From contig NC_039510.1 in the NCBI RefSeq assembly GCF_003672135.1, forward strand, positions 4,526,001 to 4,590,000: DNA of 64,000 nt, in the 5' to 3' direction. Source of the DNA: Ooceraea biroi. Its lineage: Eukaryota > Arthropoda > Insecta > Hymenoptera > Formicidae. Below are positions 26,305-37,634 of this stretch, in pieces. The notes under the pieces are model-generated. The model saw only the letters and a list, made by a program, of their open reading frames with translations. It had not been told where the DNA came from and did no database searches. Position 1 is the stretch's first letter. Every line of letters begins with the position of its first letter. Made by a program: the position numbers and the translations under genes.

Positions 26305-28124
26305 GCGAGCGGACGACTAGCGGTGCGAGCAGATTCGCGAGCAGATTCGACCGACGACATCGATCGTAGCGGTGCACCGAGAGGACCGGATGTGGTTTTA
26401 ATAATGCATCGCGATGACTTCACGCGCGCGGAGAAACGCGCCGCGGCGCGTCTTATCGCACCGGGACGCTCGAGTTCGCTTAAATCACGCGCGGGCGTAT
26501 CTCCATTCGTGAAATGTGGCGCAAATCGTAGATAAGAATAATTGAGTCTAGAGAACCGACTCGATACCAGTTACATCGTTCTTTCCTCTCCGCGTGTTTC
26601 CGATCCACTTTCGATCCGCTTTACTATTCTCCTGCAGACAGCAGTCTCTTGCAAGTAGACTCTTTTTAGACTTGCAGGAATAATGTAATATTGTCAAGCA
26701 GTAGCGATTTTGTCACTTGCTGACACAACTCAACGGTTAATTGAAATGCTGAGAATAAGTATCGGCAATAATAAATAAAAGAAATAAAAATTAAGAGTCG
26801 AAATTTCGCAAGCGAAGAAGAATTCGCAATGTTACAGTTCATACAATATTTACAAATAAGTCACGAATGCAAGCGCGCATCGATCGCCGTTGTGCAATTT
26901 GCAAAATGCTGAATTGACAGAAATGGCAAAATGTTAAAAGCCATGGTTAAGTGGGGTCGCGGGTCCATTCGGCGTACGATTATTAAAAAAGCAGCAGCTA
27001 CACTTGTTTACCAGAATGCTCAACTGCCCGTTCGACGTACGCGAGCGATATTCGATTTCACGAGTGGCCGGCAAATATCTTCTCGCGTATTTGGATACAC
27101 GCGTCTCTCCGCTATCACGTTACCCGTTGTGTCCATTGCGGCTCGAATATCGTAATTAAATGTCATGTGCCTGGCTTTTTAAGCTGCACGATTGCTCGAT
27201 GTTTGCCCACATTTACGTTCATCGAGGAGCGAGTCTTTCGGAAAGTTGCAACTAAATTATTCATAGCGCAGAAATTTACATATTGCAGCCATCATGCAAG
27301 AAAAACGCGGACCGCAATGTTTCAATTAAAGTCCATTTACGTACAACTGACACAGTCTCGCATGGATAACAATGAGATATCATCGTAGCCAGATTATCTC
27401 GCCGTTATTTTCATACTGTTTATGTAAAATAATGTTACGTTAATCACGACATTTACATAAAATAATTGGCAAGAACGTCACTGTGGATCGCGGTGGTTAT
27501 AATTGTCGTATCAAACACGATTTTGTTACCTAACGTTCCGTCGTGACGTATATTCCATAAGTATCGTGGTTGAGTTCAATGACCGTTCGGTTAACGTGGA
27601 TCATAGTAAATTTAGACCTGACGTTCATTTGCTAGTAGAAACCGTCTGTCAGACAATTTTGATGAGCGCATTATTCGGTGCGAGAGAAGAGCTGATTCAT
27701 TATGCAGTATTAACCTATTGAAACGGATTCACCGGGCGCTTAAGTGACGGGAAAGCTTTATCTTTAGTCGACAAATGTAATCTACTGCGCCTGTCCAATT
27801 GGCAGATTCCAAAACTAATTTAATTTCACAATGATTAATGTAGTTCTCATTAAATGCTGTAATGCTCGCGCGATCACGGTTGAAGAGTTATATTTACGCT
27901 CGCGCCGCTAAACGAATGATGAATAATACAATTAATTCCGTTAAAACGCGCCATCAGTAACGTTCATATTTTATGAAATATTCCATTTAATCTTAGAAAA
28001 ATGCAATTTTTACATTTCACATTTTCGCAGGAAAGTCACTCTCAAATTAGCATTTAATTCTCATCTTCCACAATTAATCTCGACAGAAAAGAAATTTAAT
28101 AGCAATTTTCTTCTGTTTCTTCAG

Positions 28125-28313
28125 GTGAAAGTCATGCTGAGAGTGTCGCCCGGAGACGGAGGCAGTTTCTTCAACGCGGATAAGCGGAAGAAGCAGGTCA
28201 CCCTGGTGGATCCGGCATCCGGTCAATCCTCATCGGCGGAGGATCGTCGGCCGACCGTGGCGGCGCCCAAGATGTTCGCGTTTGACGCGATATTCACCGA
28301 GGAAGACTCCCAG
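28125..28313 (+). CDS. Kif26: Kif26 coding exon 1 of those visible (start of motor domain)
   Basis: 189 nt, phase 0 at both ends, 63 codons. It opens after a good acceptor (pyrimidine tract, TTCTTCAG) with [10 protein letters not shown], the first beta strand of the motor, and ends with [13 protein letters not shown]. The GTG that opens it is an internal valine codon, not a start, so at least one more 5' exon must exist. The donor is CAG/GTAGAT, weaker than the other donors of the gene. The 3' boundary is fixed by continuity with exon 2 (EEDSQ then [11 protein letters not shown]), which matches the family without a gap. Confidence 0.95.
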
Positions 28314-31300
28314 GTAGATTACATGCAAATCGCAAAAACACGTGCGGATATGGTGGCAAGTGTAACTGAGACACTTCGCCGCGGGATTAAGTCAACGGAG
28401 AAGCGAGCGGGATTTAATTTCTGCCATTCAGAGTGCCCCGTTAACGTTTTAAATTTCAAATGGCACTCGAGCGCGACGAGCAGGGCTCGAACAAAGCGGC
28501 ATTTATAACGAGCGCGTTTGAGGCCGCTCGATACTCGAGAAAGGGATCGTGCACGCGAAAGAGAGACTAGGAGAGAGACGTCGAGTCAATGACGCGTCTT
28601 CGTCGCGGCCAGCTGCTCCGGAGAGTAGTGAGTAGCAACAGCCCTCGATGAGAGGGCGGTTGCTGCCCCGTCCTCGAAGACACTCTCCTTCGCTCGCTCG
28701 GTTTGTTCTCGCTTCGGAAAATCCTCTCCTTCCCCGCGGCTTGATTCTTCGAGGACCTCTGGTCCCGGCTCGGCGGAATTCTACGAGGGGAGAACGCCGG
28801 GTCTGAGAGAGGGCTTGAGGAAGTTCGCGGTAGATAAAAGAGGAGGAGAGGGCTGCGAGAGAGCGAGAAACGGCGGCGAGAGCAGGAGAGAGTCCTGGGA
28901 CGTGTACGTGCCCCGCCGAGGACTTACGTCCGTGGTGGAAACGTAAGAGACGTCCCTGCCGGGCGCATAACTAAACTAATTTCCCGACCTCTAAACTCCA
29001 CTCCTCTCCGACAGGAAAATCCATCCCCTTCCGGGCGAATGTTGCTCTTTGCCTGTGACTTCGCCGGCGTTGCTACCGACTGCGTTCTCGTCGGACACTT
29101 TATCGCGTTACCGCGCGGCCGGAATATTTTTCTCCGTTCCTCGTGTCGTGAGACGCGGCGGTGCCGCCTCCGTTTTTCGCCATCAAGATATCCGTAATCT
29201 CCCGAGATGCGTTTTTTAAGCTGAAAATGCGCAGAGCGAATATTTCTCTCATAAATCGTCGTCTGAAGATAACGTCTGACGTGGGTTTCGTCGTCGAGAC
29301 AGACTTTTGGTGTTTCACGGTATCATTCGAAATCAATTTGTCGATCGTTATCACCGATAATTCTCCTCCGCGTGCCGATGTACTCTCCCGACGAACTGCA
29401 TTATGCAATCTTGACGGACCGCACTGCCAGAACAGATACCCATGATCGCGACGGCGCGGGCGTTATATACACGTATTGAGATATTTCGATGCTCCTGAGA
29501 GACATTATTGAGCGTCGGATTCAAATGAGCCCGGAGCTACTGGATATTCCCGTATCTCGCTCTTGCGCTCCGGCTCGACAACGGCTATCTCTTCCTTGTT
29601 CCCTCCGTCGCTCCGTTCCTCCAGCGATATACCACGTCTCGTACTCCAGAGAGAAGGAAAGAGAGAAACAGAATACTCCGTCCCACTTACACTTTCCTCT
29701 CTTCCGCGTCTTCCTGTCCGGTCGGACCTCCCTCTTCTCTTTCCCTTTGGTATTTCACCCTCGCGGCGGCTGTGTTTAGAAGAACCATAGAAACCAATCG
29801 ATTGATTCGATCAAATGTCCGTCGGCCACGGCGATTGTCATCGAAGGACACAATAGGCCGTCTCTGCTTCCCCTTGCACCCTCCTGTGCTAGCCCTTTCC
29901 CCTTTTCTCCCTGCGTGGTCCATCGAATCTGGCTGCGAACCAGCTGGGCTTCTACACGAGGATGGGGGGAGGATGAACTCCACGGGATGAAAGAGCCGAA
30001 TTCGAAAGAGCGAGTTCCAGCGTCCGGCGCGACTTTCCGTCCTTCCCGATTGGCCGTCAAACGCATTCTCGCTTGAATATTTTAAAGACCAGTCGACCGC
30101 GCCGGCCATTCCATTGGGCCTACAATCGTTCATCATCATGCCGGTCGATCTCTTTGACGTTTTTGTAGAATCGCGAGGGGGGGGATCGATGCGGCCGATC
30201 TCGCCTCCGCCCTTCGAGAGCTCCGCTATCGATAGCGAACTTCACGAACGAGCGCGGTCGTGACAGTGGATTTTCCTCTTTGATGCCGGATGAACGTAAG
30301 AGTGACGAATCATTGAAGCCAAAAAAAAAGAGAAAAAGAACAAGTCAAAATATAATTTCGGCGCAATAAAACGCAATAATTTCTGCGACTTTCGTTTTAT
30401 AACGTCATATGAGGACGTATATGCAGCCAAAAGCTGGATTTTGAAACGGCGAAATTCAACTATAATTCAACATTGTTTTTCGACTGAACCAGACACACGT
30501 GCGCGCATGCGAATGATGTGTAACGCATCAGCGAAAATCCATCGATTTTTACGTTTCACGTTCCACGTACCATCGACAAGCGAACGATGATCGCGACGGC
30601 AAGTGGACATTTATCGACAATTCCCATCCGTCGACGACGGTAATTTTAGCGGTGACATAATCCGCATGATACGTGTTTGCGCGTGCTGCATCCGCCCGGC
30701 ATCTCCATAAATACACCCCGCGGGCAATTTACGTCTATACATTTGAGCTGCAAGTCAGCAAGGATGTCCGCCGGCCAAAGAAAATACGGCCGCAATCGAA
30801 ATTGCAGCCGCGCCGATGTTTGCGATGAGCAAAGCCGTATCGGGCGCAATTTCAATTATTAACACTTCGACCGGTCAAACATTAGCGGACCGGTTGTAAT
30901 CGCGGCGCGAATCCCCGGCGAATCGCGGCTTATTTGATAAAGTCCACGATAAATCGCGATAAAGCTGCAGATTCATTTAAAAGTCGTTCGCTTTTAACAT
31001 GGTGCACGAGCGTAGGGTAGAAGTCATGCTGCAGTGTGCGAAAAGCGATGTCGGCAAACTAAGCTGGACCAAGTAAACGAGTTTATCCCCGCGCACGAGT
31101 TGTAACAGGAGGAAATGAAAAGAAATGGAACGGAATCCTCTTGTGCGGTCTGGAGCGCGCGAATCGTGCGGAACTTCCGTCTCTCTCGGCGTAACCGATC
31201 ACGCGAGCGGATACACGTGGCCCACAAAGTGCACCGAGCAACTTGCCGGAAACAATAGACGAGGTCGGGAAACTAGCAAGCCGCGTTTTCACGACGCGAA

Positions 31301-34300
31301 GTAATATTACACCTCTCAAAACGGCTTGTCGGAGAACGAGGTACTCGAAGGCGCTTGTTCGCTTTTCTCAATGGTCCATAAAACGAGTTCAGTTAACGCT
31401 CAGAGCGCCGAGTTATAAATCCAAGTGTAGTTACTTTCGTTTCCTCGAGACTACATCGCTTCGATATTTTCTTTTTTTTCACGTTAAGTTTGTTGTTGCA
31501 GCAAATTCCTTTAAACGCGCGCTTAAAAACTAGTTACTGGGAGAATTGAAAGAAAAGTGATTATCGGAGAACACAAATGATCGATTACAGGTCCACAGTC
31601 TGCGTGAAATGAGCGAATATTCCCCTCAGCATCTTAATACCCAACGTATCTCTGCAGTAAACTCTAATGAAACATATTTCATTAGCATTATCGTGATCCG
31701 CGCGATTCGTTTTACGTCCGTGTATGGTAAGCAACGGCGCGTAAGCGGCAAAATCCGCCGGAAACTAAGCCGGCTACTTGAGTGCCAACAATGAGCTGCC
31801 AATGGGCAGACCGCGCGAACGAAACCCGGCCGCGAATCAATCGACATCCATCTCAATTATGCGCGTCATACGCGCAAACAGCCACGCATTCGGCACGCAC
31901 GCACGCGGTATATCGCTGTGTGCATACCTCGCCGACAATTCCAAGCCGGCCAGGACAATGCATCTCGGCCGGAATAATTCACCGCGGCCATTATAGCCGC
32001 GGCAGGACAAGGGCTTTATTATTGACTTACGACTAATAGTCACGCTGTGGATTACGCGAAGGCGCGCGCGAGCGTGTATGCGCGTCCGTGTATGTACTCG
32101 GTCGTTGTGTGGGCGTGTGTGTGTATGCACGTCACCGATCTATTGCTCATTTGCCAGGGTATGTAGATTGAACGAGCCGACCAGTGAGACCTATGAGCCC
32201 GCGATACCTTGCGAATCCTCGTGAGAATTCAACTGCTTCGCAAAAATGCATAATTGATTGTTGGGGGTGTTGAGATTTTATAACTAGTTCCCCAGATTCA
32301 GCAAAATATTAGGAAATTACGTTAAGAAAGTGTCATACTTTTAGACCCGCAGAGATAAAATCGGAATAGCATAAAATATAAATCACGAGACGAGAATTTC
32401 ACGATGAGAATAAAATGTCAGCATGACAATCTGCATTTTGGTTGGTTGGATACATGTCGCGTGAACACGTTACTAAATTTGCGTTCTCGTCATATTGAGT
32501 CTATGTTTATTAATACAAGTTGTTTTAAAATACACGTGTCGGACTTGGAAATAAACTAAACTTGATTTAGTTTATTTGGCAGTTTTGTCGACATTTCACG
32601 CACTAAATTTGCGAGTTTGTCATGATCAAATTCAGCAGTCGCTTTTAATACTCGCCCTGGCACGGAGATATTTCGCATCGGCAAATAAGCATGTGACCAG
32701 CTCTCGTCTCGACCGTTTACCAGCAAATGCACGGTAATCTATAAACCAATCATACGGTTCTGCGTCCGGAGTATCCTGTCTGCCTCAGTCGCGTCTACAC
32801 TCCTTGTCCCTTGGACCGCTCTGTCCGGCGGCATATCCGTCGTATCTTCCCGAGTGACGTATTTCCATATTACAGCGGGATTAATTTGCGCCGTAGAGCG
32901 CGACCGGCTGTTAAGCAACGCTGATGAAGTTTGACAGGTGCCAGCTGATCGGCGGCGAAGACAAGCGAACAATCGCTGCACCTCACTGCATCTCGGAGAT
33001 GCCCGGATCTCGGAGATGACAGACGACCACGGCAAACTGTGATCAGCCCCGTCCTCGCGGAGTACACTCAGTTGCGACGTGGATCGAATAACGACGTGTG
33101 AAAATGACATTTGCGGCGCAAAAACGGAACGGGACGTTTCCCGCGCTCGGATCCGTTCAGCCGAAAAGAACTCTCCGGACACTAATCACCGATCTCGGCG
33201 AGAATTTGATAAGCTCGTCGTCCGTCGTAGTAATTACTCGCGAGTGAAATTAGATTTACCAACAAGATTTCATGGACTACATTCGCTACACCGGAAATGA
33301 GGGGATTATCGAATTATCGGATGATACTTCTCGGAGTGTCAGGCGGTTCGATTTTCAGGAAATCGGATATCATCGAGAGAACGGGACGGGTAAAAAAAAG
33401 TGAAAAAATCGAGCAACGAAGAGGAAAGTTTGAAAAGCGAGGAGGGGGTGCTGCCGAAGGGGAGGTCTCACGGTTTCGATTTTGCATCGCTCAGGCAGGC
33501 ACCGGGATTTCGCGAATGCTTTTTTGATCCGGCAAGCCACTCCCGCCCGCGCAGGGGTTAAAGGGCGACGGGATGAGGACCGGAGAGAGGGGAAAGCAGA
33601 GTGAGATCCGGTAGGCCAGGGGATAACGCCAGCGCAGGGCGGACGGCACTCGCTCTCTCCCCAGGCGCCAATGACGCCAATCTCCCGTGTAAATCGCGAC
33701 ATATTTCACGACATCGCGCGACGGAGGGGTGCGAGCCGGCTCTGCCATCCTTCCGCGCCACCCTCCGCGCGCGTCCTCGTCTCTCACGCCGCGCACCATT
33801 TCGCGGATCAGCTGCCGGAGGTGGATGAAAAGTTTTCCGAGTTGTTATCCCGGGAGTTATCGCGCCACCACGCCGACGACGGCTCGAAAATTCCGCGATG
33901 TAAACGCGATCGGCCTGCGAGCGGCGAACCACCAGGCTCTCTCGCCGGTTTCCCCGCTTATTGGCATAGCCGCGAGCTTCCTCCGAATTTATCGGCTGAC
34001 GTTTCGTAAACTGCTGCGAGAATCTGTCAGCATCGAGGCGATTTTTATCACGTGCGTACATCGTATAATCGTACGGCTCGTTTATCAATGACTGACATAC
34101 AGCATTCAAGCCGCGAGTAGATAATGACCCGCTGTAGCGCAGTAATTTTAATCATTCGTTCGTCGCGACTGTATCACGAAGAATGCAGCTCGTTTCCGCT
34201 GTGGATAATTACAAAAAAATTCGCTCCGGTAATTATTTATTTATTCGCGGACATTTAATCACCGTGTGTCGTTATTTATTAAATTATTAGTCATCGATCA

Positions 34301-37300
34301 CGCTGTGGCTGCACGGGCTCCGCTTAGGATCCGTTTTTCGCGGCCGCCGGCGCGAATTATTTATAAACGAACAGGTTAAAATGAATCACGGTATGCCGAG
34401 CAGAAAGCGCGTATCGCAATGCAATTTTTGGAATTACCGGCTCGTAAATTCCGACAGGGGTATTTCCTGGACGTGCGTAAGCGTGTGTTTCGCACATTTT
34501 ACTCCCCATGCCGCGCGTACCCCTCCCGCCCGGTGCCTCGTCTACAACCGCTAACCGCTCGTGTCTCGTCGCGCGTATGCGAGGGCGAAAAGCACCCCCT
34601 CAGGGCTGTTTGTTTTTGATACGGTTTTCATCGAACAACGTAGACATTCCGTGGCCCGCGCCACCAGCATCTACATGCAAATGCGATTACATCTTGCTCG
34701 TACAAAAATGTGCTACTGCCTTGCTTACTCTTGCCAATAACACTCCAAAGTGTTACGGTAAAACGGAGAGATTATCGTAAGATAACTCGCGAGCGCGATT
34801 AAGAAAGAAAAAGCAGTTGGTTCTGTAAATTATATTTTTATTTTATGTCCTGAAAATAAATACTTAGAAATAAATACTCTTAATCAGTTCATTGTAATTA
34901 ATCAATCATTATAATCTGTTAATTGTAAATATGAAGAGAAATATCAATTCAGGCCGATAAACAAATATTAGAAATGTCAGAAAAAGGCAAAGTATCCTAA
35001 AATCCGCTTCAATAATATCAACGAGAAATTTCTTGATCGACTCAAAATCGATCAATTAAAACGTCATTCATTATTAAAAAGCTAAAGAGATGTAATAACG
35101 CAAATTATCGAGTGACTATTTTCGCAGGGCCATTATAAAAGAAACATTCGCAGGCGCGAAAAAGAGAGATCGCGCCGCAATTGTCAGAAACGAACACACG
35201 TGATTGGCGTGATTGTGAAAAGGTCGATGACGCTGACAATAGATGATTTAACGTCGGCCACGATAAAAATGCTGATCGCGTCTTTCTTTTTTTCAATCGA
35301 TAGCAAAATTTCTGTTCAGCACGTTTTTCCCATTTTAGCGTTCATGATCGCGCCGAAGGAAGAAATTACGTGACTCGCATTCGCTGATGCGCGAGTGCCG
35401 AACCGACGAACAAACAAGCGATGATATAATTATCTGTCGTCCGAAAAAGCGCACCGCCACTTAATAGCGCATTTATTTGACTCTCGTTGAACGACGTAGA
35501 GGAACGGTGCTCCGCACGGAATATTAAAATAGCAACAAAATAGAACCGCATCCGATCTAGCCGGATTTTGTTCTCGCGCGCGATGCAAAATTTCGAGCTT
35601 CAGCTCGTTTTACATGACAATATTAATTCCGCGACGCCGCCTCCGGGCGTTCCGCGTCTTAACGAGATTTCGTGCCTTTCACTGCTGTTTCTATAGCTAA
35701 ATTAATATTGATACATCAGCAGCATCGCGCGGGAATTTGCATAAGAACGTCGTCATAGCGCATAAACGCGTCGACCAATGGAACGCCCGACGTAAGCCGC
35801 TGTATTGTACTGCCAAGTTTATACCGAGAGTCTTATTGGTCGAGACGCTTATGCGCGATGCTCTTATGTAAATTTACCCGCGATAGGCTTTAGTTTATGC
35901 TTTTACAAAAGCGCAACGCTAAATAGCAAGTTCTGCTATGGTGCTATGGTACGCAAACGAAGCAATATTTCTTGTCGAAGAGAAGCGAGGTGATTTCTCT
36001 TTTGTACAAATCTTATGATCGATACCTCTAGTCGTAATTTCCTCTACAAAAGTGGAACCTCTCGCATTAAGATTCGACTGAAAAGAACATAATATCATCT
36101 ATGTTAAATCGCGTTGATGCTTTCTTCGTTGGAAGAAACAACGGTCCAGTCTTGTTTGCGGAATACTTCCTCTCGCGTGGATTAATTGCGTTTATCGTCG
36201 TACAAATGGCGTGAAGTACTTGAAAGAGGCAGACTTTTCGTGCCGTATTCCCTTATCGGCAATAAAAGTGTTTCGCGAGCACATTGGATGGAAGAAGCAC
36301 GAAGTTCACGAGCCGTGAAAGCACCGGGCGCTCGGAAGTCGAGGAATGTCCATGGCGGAAGACGTCACCTCCGATTCCTCCCCGAGACATCTGCCGGGCG
36401 AGGCATCTGGAAAACTTGCGAATTAAGAGATTCGCTGGCGAGGCGCGGGCACGGGAGAATCGTTCGATTATTTCCAGCCATTAAGGGAACCCCTCCGCGC
36501 TCGTGCCACTTGAGCGTCATGAGGGTCGAGGCGCGTTTTCCTCCCAGCTTCTTTTCGAGAGAAACTTTCGACACGAGTTTTACATTTCGCGCGTTCGGTG
36601 AAAGGCGACGCAGGGACGGAGAACGGATGATTCGACGACGGAGAGCGAAGTCGACGAAATCGCAAGCAGTGAGGGCGGCGGTGAGCGACCTTCGTCGCCG
36701 GATTCTTCTTCACGAAGACAGGCCTCCGAGTTGCGGCACATTCGACCCTCCGCGCAATTGGTATTCCGGTCCGGTACGCCAATATTGCGTTACCGAAACG
36801 CGTCGCGCAAACCGAATTCAAACGACTACCGAGCGTGATGACACGACGCCGCTTGTAAGTCACACCGCGGCGCGTGTCTTTTAATTCGCGCCACCCCTCC
36901 GTCCCTCGAAATAAACTACCCCTCCTGCTCTCGAGATGAACGCGATTGAGACGTCACGTTCGCGTCTATCGATTTTTCTCAATTGCCAGTACTCGCGATA
37001 ATCGTAAGAGGGAGCGTTGATGAGTTACGAGAGAATTATTTTCAGGAAGCTATCGGCTCGAAATTACAGGAATCGCAAGATTCCTTCGTTCGTCCATTAT
37101 CCTAACTTGCACATCTGGCTCGCTAAGAAACTTCATTCGAAAAAAAAGTTTCACGACAGTCGCGACACAAAGAGCCGACTGGACCAATTAACTAATTTTC
37201 GTCCGATTTTATTTTCGGTTGCACGTCGCGCATCGATTCCGCAGATTTCGATTATTAAAAGGACATCAAAGCCCGAAGTGGATTGCTATTGTTACTCATT

Positions 37301-37585
37301 TTTAACTGGCGAAAATCCGAGCGAGCGAGCGGGTTAAACAGTATTACGCACGGGCGTCTGGCCCGAGGGTGGACATCACAGAGGGGCGTTCTCTCGCTGG
37401 TGAAAATTTTCAAAGGCCCGACATCGATGGGCTCTCTCGCACGCGAATGTAGCTTCCAGGACCCCCTTCCCGCAATTTCTCCCGCCGCTACAACCGCACG
37501 GACGCGAAATCAAGTGTTCGAGATTATGACGGTGGCTCCGGTCACGTATTTCATTAACTGTCATGCCGACGGTTCGGTCAGGCGG

Positions 37586-37634
<49 letters not shown>

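Larger units (their letters stand above)
21064..28124. other. Non-coding or unassigned DNA upstream of the first visible Kif26 exon
   Basis: Contains the hairpin at 23183-23260, a GT-rich tract at about 23570-23595, the GACA microsatellite, and AT-rich DNA from about 26700 to 28124. At least the end is intron of Kif26, because it ends in a splice acceptor. No 5' exon is recognisable. Confidence 0.65.

Noticed and set aside
33558..34109. A 183-codon minus-strand open frame.
   Set aside because: Arg/Ala/Pro-rich, no motif, overlapped by three open frames on the other strand; typical of CpG-rich DNA.
36186..36884. A 232-codon + strand open frame in intron 1.
   Set aside because: Arg/Ser-rich with no recognisable domain, open frames on the opposite strand, and no splice or promoter context.
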